Positions 36,361 through 45,571 of a DNA stretch of 64,000 bases are shown in pieces. Under the pieces are notes generated by a model. It saw only the letters and a program-made list of their open reading frames with translations. It made no database searches and was not told where the DNA came from. The stretch is taken from positions 39,976 to 103,975 of the forward strand of contig JACKJE010000013.1 of the NCBI GenBank assembly GCA_020638135.1. Reading direction: 5' to 3'. The DNA is from Methylobacteriaceae bacterium (lineage in GTDB: Bacteria; Pseudomonadota; Alphaproteobacteria; Rhizobiales; Beijerinckiaceae). A program made the position numbers and the translations under genes. Position 1 is the first letter of the stretch. Every line of letters starts with the position of its first letter.

Positions 36361-36456
36361 CCCTTCCCCCTTGTGGGGGAGGGTCAGGGTGGGGGGTCGG
36401 GGAACCTTGCGAGATTTCCCGACCCCCTCCCCCTCCCCTCCCCACAAGGGGGAGGG
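36361..36456. repeat. Type C palindromic repeat, double copy
   Basis: Two CCCTTCCCCC-TTGT-GGGGGAGGG-like hairpins, one inverted relative to the other, sit in the 180-base gap between the ATP-grasp and alpha-E genes. Together they can pair into one long stem. Members of the family recur in the window at gene ends. Confidence 0.7.
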
Positions 36457-36528
36457 GTGTAGATTTGCGTCCGCCGCTTTATTCGCCGATTGCGATGCAG
36501 CGCCCCTCAGCGTTGGAGGCCTTTTCTG

Positions 36529-37488
36529 ATGCTCGCGCGCACTGCCGACAATCTCTACTGGTTCGCGCGCTATGTGGAGCGCGCCGATCATGTGGCGCGC
36601 ATCATCGAGGCGACGTCGCGCCTCGCTGCCTTGCCGCGCGCCTATGGCGGGGCGACGTCGGAATGGGAGAGCGCGCTCATCTCATCGGGCGTTCTCGAGC
36701 GCTTCAACGAGACCGACCGCGAGATCAACGAGGCGAACGCCATCGAGTTTCTCGTGGTCGACACCGACAATCCCTCCTCGATCCATCGCTGCATGGAGGC
36801 GGCGCGCCGCAATGCGCGCGCCGTGCGCACGGCGCTGACGATCGAGACTTGGGAAGCGGTCAACGCCGCCTGGCTCGAACTGTTGCGCTACGAGCGCGAG
36901 CGCGCCAAGGGCAGGGCGCTCGACCGCGACGACCTCGGCCGGTTTCTCGCGCTGGTGAAGAAGATGGCGCTCGACGTCGACGGCTCCGCCTATCGCATGA
37001 TGCTGCGCAACGAAGCCTTCTATTTCATGCGCCTCGGCCATTTCGTCGAGCGCGCCGACAATACGGCGCGGCTGCTCGATGTGAAATATCACGTGCTGCT
37101 GCCGGACAGCGAAGCGGTCGGCGGTTCGCTCGACTATTTCCAATGGTCGGCGATCCTGCGGGCGGTGTCCGCCAATACCGCCTACCATTGGGTGTACCGC
37201 GAAAGCGTCAAGCCCTGGCTTGTCGCCGATCTTCTGATCCTGCGGGCGGAAATGCCGCGGTCGCTGACCGCTTGCTACGAAAACATCGTGCGCTGGCTCG
37301 ACCTGCTGGCGCGCGACTACGGCCGGCAGGGCAGGGCGCAGCGCCATGCGCATACGATGCTGGCCAAGCTTCAGGCGACCGATCTCAAATCGATCTTCCA
37401 GAGCGGCCTGCACGAATTCATCGAAGGCTTCATCGCCGATAATGATCGGCTCGACATTGTCATGGCGGAGCAATATCTGGTTCACTGA
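36529..37488 (+). CDS. Alpha-E domain protein
   Basis: The 319-residue all-helical protein starts with MLARTADNLYWFARYVERAD, the invariant opening of alpha-E (COG2307) proteins. It continues through RMMLRNEAFYFMRLGHFVERADNTARLLD and HEFIEGFIADN at the end. The family has no known catalytic role; it is nearly always encoded beside a circularly permuted ATP-grasp and a transglutaminase, and probably forms a complex with them. ATG 36529 follows a GGAGG site. It ends 3 bases before the next start. Confidence 0.9.
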   Translation: MLARTADNLYWFARYVERADHVARIIEATSRLAALPRAYGGATSEWESALISSGVLERFNETDREINEANAIEFLVVDTDNPSSIHRCMEAARRNARAVRTALTIETWEAVNAAWLELLRYERERAKGRALDRDDLGRFLALVKKMALDVDGSAYRMMLRNEAFYFMRLGHFVERADNTARLLDVKYHVLLPDSEAVGGSLDYFQWSAILRAVSANTAYHWVYRESVKPWLVADLLILRAEMPRSLTACYENIVRWLDLLARDYGRQGRAQRHAHTMLAKLQATDLKSIFQSGLHEFIEGFIADNDRLDIVMAEQYLVH

Positions 37489-37491
37489 GTC

Positions 37492-38325
37492 ATGAGAATC
37501 TCCATCCGCCATATCATCACGCAGGAGTTCACGCCGCCGGCGCGGTCCGTGATCCAATTGATGCGCCTGCGTCCGCGCGCCTGCGAGAGCCAGAGCGTTA
37601 TGTCCTGGTCGATCGACGCGGACGTCGATTGCCAGATGCGCGAGCAGCAGGACGCGTTCGGCAATTTCGTGCAGACGCTCGACGCCGACGGGCCGTTGCA
37701 GAAACTGACCGTCACGGCGCGCGGCGAGGTCGAAACCTTCGATACTGCGGGTGTCCTGCGTAACGAGACGGAACGGTTCTCGCCCGAAGTCTACTTGCGC
37801 GACACCGACCTGACCGAGGCCGATCCTGCGCTTCGCAAGTTCGCGCGCGAGGCGATCAAGGGCGCCAAGACCGAACTCGACCGCCCACATTTCCTGATGC
37901 GCGCCGTGAATGAGGCGATCGCTTTCGAAGCGGCGCGGAAGGAGCCGGTTTCCGCCATCGAAGTGTTCAAGGCGAAGACGGGCGCGAGTTGCGAACTCGC
38001 GCATGTCTTCATCGCCGCGGCGCGTTCGGTCGGGGCGCCCGCGCGCTTCGTCAGCGGCTATCTCGCCAGCGAATCGGACGGCGCGGATCGAGCGGCCGAC
38101 GCCAGCGACCTGCGCGGCTGGGCGGAGGCCTATGTGGAGGGGCTCGGCTGGATCGGCTTCGATCCGTCGATCTGCCTGTGCATGCACGACGGCCATGTGC
38201 GCCTGGCCGTGGCGCTCGATTATCTCGGCGCCGCGCCCCTGCGCGTGTCGCCGCTGCTCAGCGCCAAGCGCAGCATGGAAGCGCGCGCGGCGATCGTGCA
38301 GGGCCAGGCGCAGCGTCAGGCCTGA
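37492..38325 (+). CDS. Transglutaminase-like protein lacking the catalytic His
   Basis: A 277-residue protein with the N-terminal beta domain (RPRACESQSVMSWSID) and the transglutaminase core (about 150-240). The catalytic Cys is present in GASCELAHVFIAAAR. The region SHAWAE usual for the His is replaced by DLRGWAEAYVEGLGWIGFDP, so Arg stands where His should be; the Asp of GFDP remains. Without His, ordinary Cys-protease or transglutaminase chemistry would be impaired, so the domain may bind or scaffold peptide. Third gene of the ATP-grasp/alpha-E operon, starting 3 bases after alpha-E. Confidence 0.85.
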   Translation: MRISIRHIITQEFTPPARSVIQLMRLRPRACESQSVMSWSIDADVDCQMREQQDAFGNFVQTLDADGPLQKLTVTARGEVETFDTAGVLRNETERFSPEVYLRDTDLTEADPALRKFAREAIKGAKTELDRPHFLMRAVNEAIAFEAARKEPVSAIEVFKAKTGASCELAHVFIAAARSVGAPARFVSGYLASESDGADRAADASDLRGWAEAYVEGLGWIGFDPSICLCMHDGHVRLAVALDYLGAAPLRVSPLLSAKRSMEARAAIVQGQAQRQA

Positions 38326-38366
38326 CGCCGATTGATTTTCGCGCGCGCGCCTCGCATCGTGGCGCG

Positions 38367-39950
38367 ATGGAAACTCAGACATTCTCGAAAGCCGCTGTCG
38401 CCGCGCCGCATCTGGACGCCGCGCGCGCCGGCAAGGCGATCCTCGCCGAGGGCGGCAACGCCGTGGAAGCGATGCTCGCCATGGCCGCGACGATCGCTGT
38501 CGTCTATCCGCACATGAACGGGATCGGCGGCGACGGGTTCTGGACGATTCGCGAAGCCAACGGCCGTGTGCGCGTGATCGAGGCCTGCGGCTTTGCCGGC
38601 GCCAACGCGACCATCGCGGCTTATCGCGACGCCGGCCACGACATCATCCCGCGGCGTGGGCCGCTCGCGGCGCTGACCGTTCCCGGCGCGGTCGGCGGCT
38701 GGGCGATGGCGCTGGAACTGGCGCGGTCGCTCGGCGGCAGGCTATCCGCGCGCACGCTGCTGCACGACGCCATAGAGAAGGCGCGCGGCTATCGCCAGTC
38801 GAAATCGGAGGCGCGCTACAAGCATCGTGAATCGGCGACGCTCTATGCGGCGCCGGGTTTCGCGCAGAATTACTTCGTCGACGGCAAGATACCGGCTGCG
38901 AGCGAAGCGCGGCGCAACGAAAGGCTCGGCGATACGCTGGCGCATCTCGCCGAAGCCGGCTTCGAGGACTTCTATCGCGGCGACGTCGGCCGCGAACTAT
39001 CGGCCGATCTCGAGCGCATTGGCGCGCCGGTCACGCGCGAGGATATTTCGCGCTACAGGTCCGTGCTGCGGGAGCCGCTGCGGTTCGACCTGCCGGGGCG
39101 CGCGTTGATCAACACGCCGCCGCCGACGGTCGGCCTGATCTCGCTCGTCACGCTCGGCCTGTTCGAGCGTCTCGGCGTCGAGCGTGCGGAGACATTCGAA
39201 CATATTCACGGGCTGGTCGAGGCTTCGAAGAGAGCCCTGGCGCTGCGTGACGCCGCGTGCGTTGATTTCGACGCGCCGCGCCTCGATCCCGCATCGTTTC
39301 TCTCTTCGAAATTTCTCGAGCGCGCGGCGGCGAAGATCGACTTGACGCGCGCCGCTGCATGGCCGCTGGCGCCGGAAGAGGGCGACACGATCTGGATGGG
39401 CGCGATCGATGCGAGCGGACTGGCCGTTTCCTACATCCAGTCGCTGTTCTGGGAATATGGATCGGGCTGCGTGCTGCCTGCGACGGGCGTTCTTCTGCAG
39501 AACCGCGGCGTGTCCTTCTCGCTCGACGCCGCGCATCCCAATGCGCTCGCGCCCGGCAAGAAGCCGATGCATACGCTGAATGCGCCGCTATGCGTGTTCG
39601 GCGACGGGCGCGTGATGAGCTACGGCTCGATGGGCGGCGACGGGCAGCCGCAATTCCAGGCGCAGATCTTCTCACGCTACATGTTCGGCGCTGGCGTTGC
39701 AGGCGCGATCGATGCGCCGCGCTTCCGGTTCGACAAGCGCTGGGGCGCGCCGCGCGCGACATTGAAACTGGAGGACCGCTTCGATCCATCGATCGTGTCG
39801 CGGCTCGACGCCGTCGGGCACGAGATCGAAGTGATCGGCGACGGCTTCATCGATCAGTTCGGCCATGCCGGCATGCTGGTGCGGCATCGCGACGGGCGCA
39901 TCGAGGCCGCGCACGATCCGCGCAGCGATGGCGGGGCGGAGGGGATTTAG
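38367..39950 (+). CDS. Gamma-glutamyltransferase family Ntn-hydrolase
   Basis: From ATG 38367 the protein has 527 residues. It is a GGT-type Ntn hydrolase, which self-cleaves before a Thr that becomes the nucleophile; here Thr341 in GDTIWMGAIDASGLAVSYIQS. Other family marks: AAPHLDAARAGKAILAEGGNAVEA, GIGGDGFW, GAVGGW, and GSMGGDGQPQFQ. No signal peptide is visible, in contrast to classical periplasmic GGT. It follows the transglutaminase-like gene by 41 bases. Ntn hydrolases of another type (Anbu) accompany this operon in other bacteria, so GGT may play that role here. Confidence 0.88.
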   Translation: METQTFSKAAVAAPHLDAARAGKAILAEGGNAVEAMLAMAATIAVVYPHMNGIGGDGFWTIREANGRVRVIEACGFAGANATIAAYRDAGHDIIPRRGPLAALTVPGAVGGWAMALELARSLGGRLSARTLLHDAIEKARGYRQSKSEARYKHRESATLYAAPGFAQNYFVDGKIPAASEARRNERLGDTLAHLAEAGFEDFYRGDVGRELSADLERIGAPVTREDISRYRSVLREPLRFDLPGRALINTPPPTVGLISLVTLGLFERLGVERAETFEHIHGLVEASKRALALRDAACVDFDAPRLDPASFLSSKFLERAAAKIDLTRAAAWPLAPEEGDTIWMGAIDASGLAVSYIQSLFWEYGSGCVLPATGVLLQNRGVSFSLDAAHPNALAPGKKPMHTLNAPLCVFGDGRVMSYGSMGGDGQPQFQAQIFSRYMFGAGVAGAIDAPRFRFDKRWGAPRATLKLEDRFDPSIVSRLDAVGHEIEVIGDGFIDQFGHAGMLVRHRDGRIEAAHDPRSDGGAEGI

Positions 39951-39968
39951 GTGTGCTTTGGGGTCTAA

Positions 39969-40051
39969 CCGTCATCGCGAGGAGCGAAGCGACGTGGCGA
40001 TCCAGAGCCGGGTCGGGGCGCTGGATTGCTTCGCTTCGCTCGCAATGACGG
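39969..40051. repeat. Inverted repeat element type A, copy 1
   Basis: The arms CCGTCATCGCGAGG and its match near CTCGCAATGACGG bracket inner inverted parts (GGCGATCCAG and CTGGATTGC). A second copy with the same arms is at 61764-61864. It fills the gap between GGT and the convergent indolepyruvate oxidoreductase gene. Confidence 0.8.
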
Positions 40052-40063
40052 CGTGAGCCGACG

Positions 40064-43000
40064 CTATTCCGCGGCCACCGGCATCGGCGTCTGCGGCGTG
40101 CGGAATTTGGCGAGCAGCTTCGCTTCCTCCGCTTTCGCCTTCTGGATGTGGCTCTCCTTGACGTGGCCGTAGCCGCGGATCTTTTCGGGGATCGCGGCGA
40201 GCTGCGCGGCGAGCGCATGCGAGCCCGCGTTCATGCCGGCTTCCAGTTCGTCGAGCAACTTTTCGTAGTCAGCGAGCAATTGGCGTTCCTGTTTCCGCTC
40301 CGCCGTCTTGCCGAAAATATCGAGCGCGCCGCCGCGCAGGAATTTGAGCGCGGCGAGCAGGCGATAGGCGCTCATCATCCACGGGCCGAAGACCGTCTTG
40401 GTCGGAGCGCCCTGCGCGTCCTTGCGCCCGAGGATCGGCGGCGCCATGTGGAATTCGAGCTTGCCGACATTCTCGAAGGCGGCGTCGAGCTGGCGTTTGA
40501 ACGAACCGTCGGAATAGAGGCGCGCGACCTCGTATTCGTCCTTGATCGCCATCAGCTTGAACAGATAGCGCGCGACCGCGCTCGCATAATCCGTCTTTCC
40601 AGGCGTCTTCGCATGTTCGGCGGCGAGCGCTTTTTCCACGCGCATCTTGTAACGCTGCGCATAGGCGGCGTTCTGGTAGGCCGTCAGATATTTCACGCGA
40701 CGCTCGATGATCTCGTCGAGCGATTTCGACATTTCGCGCGATTCCGTCGGCTTCAGCAGCGGCGCGACGAAGGCGTCGAACGCCTTGGGATCGTTGGCGG
40801 CGCGGCGGCCCCAGTGGAAGGCTTCCGTGTTCATCGCGACCGCTTCGCCGTTGAGGCGGATGGCTTCGAGGATCGAGGCTTCGCTCAGTGGCACGAAGCC
40901 GCGCTGGAAGGCGAAGCCCAGCATGAACATGTTGGCGCCGATGGAATTGCCGAGCAGGGCCGTCGCCGTTGCGGAGGCGTCGACGAAACCGTAGTTCTCG
41001 CCGGCCGCATCGCGGATCGCGGCCTTCACGCGTTCGCCGGGCAGCGCAAAATCGGCGATGCGCGTGATCTCGCCGGGATAGACTTCAGCTGAATTCACGA
41101 AGACGCCGGTCTCGCCCTTGTTGATGGCGGAGAGCACCTTCTTCGTGCCGGCGACGACGAGATCGCAGCCAAGCGCGAGATCGGCCTCGCCGGCCGCCAC
41201 GCGGATGGCATGCACCTCTTCCGGCCTGTTGGCGATCTTGACGTGGCAATAGACGGCGCCGCCCTTCTGCGCGAGGCCGGCCATGTCGATCACGCCGACG
41301 CCCTTGCCCTCGAGATGCGCGGCCATGCCGAGAATGGCGGAGATCGTCACCACGCCGGTGCCGCCGACGCCCGATACGAGGATCGAATAGGGCTGCGCGC
41401 CGATCGTCGGCAGCTTCGGTTCGGGCGGCGTCGCGAGCGCGGTCGAGGACTGCATGTCGCGCGGCTTGGCCTTGCGGGGCTTGGCGCCATGCACGGTCAC
41501 GAAGGACGGGCAGAAACCGTTGACGCAGGAAAAGTCCTTGTTGCAGGAGGACTGGTCGATCTTGCGCTTGCGCCCGAATTCGGTTTCGAGCGGCTGCACG
41601 GAGACGCAGTTCGACTTCACGCCGCAATCGCCGCAACCCTCGCAGACGAGTTCGTTGATGATGACCCGCTGGTCGGGATCGGGGAACGTGCCGCGCTTGC
41701 GGCGGCGGCGCTTTTCCGCCGCGCAGGTCTGGTCGTAGAGAAGGACGGTCGTTCCCTCGATCTCCGAGAGATCGCGCTGCACACGATCGAGGTCTTCCCG
41801 GTGATGGATCGTCATATTGGCGGGCCAGTGCGACCCGGACGGATATTTGTAAGGTTCGTCGGTGACGAGCGCGATCTTCTTCACGCCTTCGGCGGCCACC
41901 TGCCGTGCGATCATGTCGACGGTGAGCCCGCCCTCGTGGCGCTGGCCGCCGGTCATGGCGACGGCGTCGTTGAACAATATCTTGTAGGTGATGTTGGTCT
42001 TCGAATCGACCGCCCAGCGGATCGCCAGCACGCCCGAATGATTGTAGGTGCCGTCGCCGAGATTCTGGAAGACGTGCTTGCGCTTCGAGAAGGGCGCCTC
42101 GCCGATCCAGTTCGCGCCCTCGCCGCCCATGTGCGTGAAGCCTTCTGTCGAGCGGTCCATCCATTGCGCCATGAAATGGCAGCCGATGCCGGCGTAAGCG
42201 CGCATGCCCTGCGGCACGCGCGTCGAGGTGTTGTGCGGGCAGCCCGAGCAAAAGTAGGGAATGCGGAAGGCCGCGTCCTTGGTGTCGGCCAGCATGGCCT
42301 GCGCCTGCTGCAATGAACGCAGCTTCTGCTCGACCTTGGGATCGGCCTTGAAGCGCAGGATGCGTTCGGCGATCGCGATGGCGATTTCGTTGGTGTCGAG
42401 CGCGCCCTTGATCGGGAACAGCCAGCTTCCCTTTTCGTCCTTCTTGCCGACGACGATGGGTGGGTTGGCGATGCCGTAAAGTTCCTCGCGCACTTGCACT
42501 TCGATCAGCGAGCGCTTTTCCTCGACGACGACGATCATGTCGAGGCCTTCGGCGAAATCCTTCAGCGCCTGCGGCTCGAGCGGCCAGACGCAGCCGAGTT
42601 TGTAGAGGCGAACGCCGAGATCGTTGGCCTTGACCTCGTCGATGCCGAGATCGTCGAAGGCCTGGCGCACGTCGAGATAGGACTTGCCCGAGGTGATGAT
42701 GCCGATCTTCGCGTTCGGCCCGCCCGAGGTGACGATGCGGTTGATCTCGTTGGCGCGCAGGAAGGCGAGGACGGCGTCGCGCTTGTATTCCTGCAGGCGC
42801 GCTTCCTGATCGAGAATGCCGTCGCGCGGTCGGATCGAGAGACCGCCAAGCGGCATTTTGAAATCGGTCGGCGTGACGATTTCGACGCGATCGATCGAGC
42901 CGTCGACGGAGGAGGTCGATTCGATCGTGTCCTTGAGGCATTTGAGCCCGACCCAGACGCTGGCGTAGCGCGACAGCGCGAAGCCGTAGGTTCCGTAGTC

Positions 43001-43576
43001 GAGGATTTCCTGCACGCCGGCCGGCGCCATGATCGGCATCATGACGTCGACGAGATGGAAGTCGGACTGGTGCGCGGTGGTCGAAGATTCCGCCGTATGG
43101 TCGTCGCCCATCAGCACGAGCGCGCCGCCGTTCTTCGACGTGCCGGCGAGATTGGCGTGGCGGAAGACGTCGCCGGAGCGGTCGACGCCCGGCCCCTTGC
43201 CGTACCAGATGCAGAAGACGCCGTCGTATCTGCCTTCGCCGCGCATCTCGGCCTGCTGCGCGCCCCAGACGGCGGTGGCGGCGAGATCCTCGTTGAGGCC
43301 GGGCTGGAACAGGATGTCGTTCTTGTCGAACCACTTTTTCGCCGAATGCATCTGCATGTCGACGGCGCCGAGCGGCGAGCCGCGATAGCCGGTGATGAAG
43401 CCGCCGGTGTTGAGGCCGGCGCGGCGGTCGCGCTCCTTTTGCATCAGCAGCAGGCGAACGACCGCCTGCGTGCCGGTCGAGAAGACTCTCGTCTTGGTCA
43501 GATCGAACTTGTCGTCGAGAGAGACGTCGCCGCGGGCGGCGGTCTGGTCGGCGCGACCTTCAAGGGGCTCGGCCAT
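40064..43576 (-). CDS. Indolepyruvate:ferredoxin oxidoreductase, fused subunits
   Basis: The 1170 residues unite all functional parts of a 2-oxoacid:ferredoxin oxidoreductase. The N-terminal pyruvate-oxidoreductase domain (GGFITGYRGSPLGAVDMQ) is followed by the TPP-binding domain (YAGIGCHFMAQWMD, HVFQNLGDGTYNHSG, MTGGQRHEGGL). A ferredoxin-like Cys cluster lies near 640-690 (CEGCGDCGVKSNC, then CNKDFSCVNGFCP). A C-terminal gamma domain follows (VSGVGGTGVVTISAILGMAA). It oxidatively decarboxylates aryl pyruvates from aromatic amino acid breakdown to acyl-CoA. No neighbour of the pathway is nearby. Confidence 0.92.
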   Translation of the reverse strand: MAEPLEGRADQTAARGDVSLDDKFDLTKTRVFSTGTQAVVRLLLMQKERDRRAGLNTGGFITGYRGSPLGAVDMQMHSAKKWFDKNDILFQPGLNEDLAATAVWGAQQAEMRGEGRYDGVFCIWYGKGPGVDRSGDVFRHANLAGTSKNGGALVLMGDDHTAESSTTAHQSDFHLVDVMMPIMAPAGVQEILDYGTYGFALSRYASVWVGLKCLKDTIESTSSVDGSIDRVEIVTPTDFKMPLGGLSIRPRDGILDQEARLQEYKRDAVLAFLRANEINRIVTSGGPNAKIGIITSGKSYLDVRQAFDDLGIDEVKANDLGVRLYKLGCVWPLEPQALKDFAEGLDMIVVVEEKRSLIEVQVREELYGIANPPIVVGKKDEKGSWLFPIKGALDTNEIAIAIAERILRFKADPKVEQKLRSLQQAQAMLADTKDAAFRIPYFCSGCPHNTSTRVPQGMRAYAGIGCHFMAQWMDRSTEGFTHMGGEGANWIGEAPFSKRKHVFQNLGDGTYNHSGVLAIRWAVDSKTNITYKILFNDAVAMTGGQRHEGGLTVDMIARQVAAEGVKKIALVTDEPYKYPSGSHWPANMTIHHREDLDRVQRDLSEIEGTTVLLYDQTCAAEKRRRRKRGTFPDPDQRVIINELVCEGCGDCGVKSNCVSVQPLETEFGRKRKIDQSSCNKDFSCVNGFCPSFVTVHGAKPRKAKPRDMQSSTALATPPEPKLPTIGAQPYSILVSGVGGTGVVTISAILGMAAHLEGKGVGVIDMAGLAQKGGAVYCHVKIANRPEEVHAIRVAAGEADLALGCDLVVAGTKKVLSAINKGETGVFVNSAEVYPGEITRIADFALPGERVKAAIRDAAGENYGFVDASATATALLGNSIGANMFMLGFAFQRGFVPLSEASILEAIRLNGEAVAMNTEAFHWGRRAANDPKAFDAFVAPLLKPTESREMSKSLDEIIERRVKYLTAYQNAAYAQRYKMRVEKALAAEHAKTPGKTDYASAVARYLFKLMAIKDEYEVARLYSDGSFKRQLDAAFENVGKLEFHMAPPILGRKDAQGAPTKTVFGPWMMSAYRLLAALKFLRGGALDIFGKTAERKQERQLLADYEKLLDELEAGMNAGSHALAAQLAAIPEKIRGYGHVKESHIQKAKAEEAKLLAKFRTPQTPMPVAAE

Positions 43577-43772
43577 CGTGCTTCCTCCGGGCCGACGTCA
43601 GCCGGCCAATTCGTGCGCAGGCATGTTAGCCTGCTTTCAACTTTGGAATATGTCAGCAATGCTGACTAAATACAATCCGCGGCTTCCAAATTCCGCCGCC
43701 TTCGCGGGGCATCGGAATTTGCGCGGGAATAGATAGAGTCGCCGCCATCGAATCCGAGACCGGACGCAGACC

Positions 43773-44420
43773 ATGTTGTTTCGCAAGACTATCGTCGCCG
43801 TAACGGCCGTGCTTCCGTTATTCGCCGCGGCGCCCGCCATGGCCCACCCGCATGTCTGGGTGGCGGCGCGCGCGACCGTGCTGTTCGACAAGGAAGGTCA
43901 GATCACCGGCGTCCGCCACGTCTGGACCTTCGACGAGATGTATTCGGCGTTTGCGACGCAGGGCCTCGGCAAGGACGGCAAGCCGCCGACGCGTGAGGAA
44001 TTGCAGCCGCTCGCCAAGACCAATGTCGATTCGCTCGCGGAGTTCGACTATTTCACCTTCGCGCGAGAGGCCGGCAAGAAGCTGCCGTTCCAGGAGCCCT
44101 CGGATTTCTGGCTCGACGCCGACGAGAAGAAGATCGTCTCGCTGCATTTCACCGTGCTGCTGAAGCAGCCGATCGCGGCGAAGAAGGCGTTTTCCTTCCA
44201 GGTCTACGACCCCACCTATTTCGTCGCCTTCGGTTTCGAGAAGACGGAGCCGATCGCTTTGAAGGACGCGCCGTCCGGATGTTCGGCGAGCGTGATGACG
44301 CCGCCGCCGCTGCTGGCAGCCGAATCGCAGCGCCTGAGCGCGGCGGCGACCGAGAATTTTTCGCCCGGCGCCGATCTGTCGTCGCGGCTCGCGCCGCGCG
44401 TGGTGGTGGCGTGTCCGTGA
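43773..44420 (+). CDS. DUF1007 family periplasmic protein
   Basis: A 215-residue secreted protein: signal peptide cut after PAMA (residue 24), so the mature chain starts HPHVWV, a likely metal-binding N-terminus. The DUF1007 core follows (RHVWTFDEMYSAFATQGL, VDSLAEFDYF, SLHFTVLLKQPI). DUF1007 proteins are regularly encoded before NicO/RcnA-type nickel/cobalt transporters and are thought to deliver metal. Its TGA overlaps the GTG of the NicO gene. Confidence 0.88.
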   Translation: MLFRKTIVAVTAVLPLFAAAPAMAHPHVWVAARATVLFDKEGQITGVRHVWTFDEMYSAFATQGLGKDGKPPTREELQPLAKTNVDSLAEFDYFTFAREAGKKLPFQEPSDFWLDADEKKIVSLHFTVLLKQPIAAKKAFSFQVYDPTYFVAFGFEKTEPIALKDAPSGCSASVMTPPPLLAAESQRLSAAATENFSPGADLSSRLAPRVVVACP

Positions 44421-45571
44421 GGGGCTTGCGAGGCCCCCTCCCTAACCCTCCCCCGCTCGCTTCGCTCACGGGAGAGGGGACAGATCCGCGATTTCATCCA
44501 GTGCCGAGACCACGAGCGCCCGCCGTCCCCTCTCCCGCGAAGCGGGGGAGGGAAAGGGAGGGGGCGCTGACCGTCCTCGCGCTGCTGGCCGCCTTCGTCT
44601 TCCTCGCCACGCCTGCGTTCGCGCAGCGCAATCCATTCGCCGTCGGCGCCAACGAAGGCGCGGCGGTCGCGAGCAATTCGTTCGTCGCCTGGATTCTCGC
44701 CCAGCAATCGCATTTCTACCGCGCGCTGACGGGCGCGGCGCGCGAGGCGAAGGAAAGCATGGCGGGCTTCTGGCTGCTCGCCGGCCTGTCCTTCGCCTAT
44801 GGCGTTTTTCACGCGGCGGGGCCGGGGCACGGCAAGGCCGTCATGGCCTCCTACATGATCGCCAACGAACGCGCGTTGAAGCGCGGGCTTACGCTGACCT
44901 TTCTCGCCGCCGTGCTGCAGGGCGTGGTCGCCGTCGCCATCGTCGGCGTCGCAGCCCTCGTGTTCAACGCGACGGCGACGCGGATGACGCAAGCCGCCGA
45001 GTTCATCGAAATGGCGAGCTATGCGGCGGTCGCCGGCCTCGGCCTCTATCTCGTCTGGACCAAGGGCGGCGCGCTTGTCCGCGCCCTGCGCGCGCGGGCG
45101 CCTGAGCCGGCGTTCGCGACCGTCGGCGGCCCGCCGGCGTCCGGCCGTTTCACATGCGAATCGGTGGAGCCCGGCCATGTGCACGACGCCAGTTGCGGCC
45201 ATTTCCATGCGCCCGATCCGAAAATGCTGGGCGAGGGATTTTCGTGGAGCGCGGCGGTGGCCACTGTCGTCGCGGCCGGCGCGCGGCCGTGCTCGGGCGC
45301 GATCCTCGTGCTGGTGTTCACGCTGGCGCAGGGCGTGTTTCTGGCGGGCGTCGGCGCGGTAGCAGCCATGTCGCTCGGCACGGCCGTGACGACGGGCGCG
45401 CTGGCCGCGATCGCCGTGCTGGCGAAGGGCGTCGCGTTGCGTCTGGCCGGCGGCGCGGATGGGCGTGGCGCGTTGATCGCGCGTGGCGCGGAATTCCTTG
45501 CCGCGCTGGTCGTCCTTGCCGTCGGCGCCGCGCTGCTCGGCGGCGCCTGGGTTACGCGCGGGATGGCCTAA
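44417..45571 (+). CDS. NicO-family nickel/cobalt transporter
   Basis: From GTG 44417 (GTGA overlap) the protein has 384 residues. Family motifs are FAYGVFHAAGPGHGKAVMASY near 135 and AAGARPCSGAILVLVF near 290, each with conserved His or Asp/Cys placement. Between them a His-rich loop (HVHDASCGHFHAPDP) probably binds metal. About residues 5-50 are coded by a type C repeat and read as Pro/Arg-rich sequence before a hydrophobic segment (TVLALLAAFVFLATPAFAQ); GTG 44411 is an alternative. The gene ends 4 bases inside the convergent nitrile hydratase accessory gene, whose enzyme needs cobalt. Confidence 0.85.
   Translation: MRGLRGPLPNPPPLASLTGEGTDPRFHPVPRPRAPAVPSPAKRGREREGALTVLALLAAFVFLATPAFAQRNPFAVGANEGAAVASNSFVAWILAQQSHFYRALTGAAREAKESMAGFWLLAGLSFAYGVFHAAGPGHGKAVMASYMIANERALKRGLTLTFLAAVLQGVVAVAIVGVAALVFNATATRMTQAAEFIEMASYAAVAGLGLYLVWTKGGALVRALRARAPEPAFATVGGPPASGRFTCESVEPGHVHDASCGHFHAPDPKMLGEGFSWSAAVATVVAAGARPCSGAILVLVFTLAQGVFLAGVGAVAAMSLGTAVTTGALAAIAVLAKGVALRLAGGADGRGALIARGAEFLAALVVLAVGAALLGGAWVTRGMA
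44432..44563. repeat. Type C palindromic repeat translated in the NicO N-terminus
   Basis: Two arms, CCCTCCC...CCCTCCCCCGCTCGCTTCGCTC and CTCTCCCGCGAAGCGGGGGAGGG, form inverted hairpins 70 bases apart. The whole element lies after the only start codons that overlap DUF1007's stop, so it is read in frame with NicO without a stop. Confidence 0.7.

Noticed and set aside
34501..36591. 696-codon minus-strand frame
   Set aside because: Antisense to the ATP-grasp gene and made of His/Arg/Asp-rich shadow sequence.
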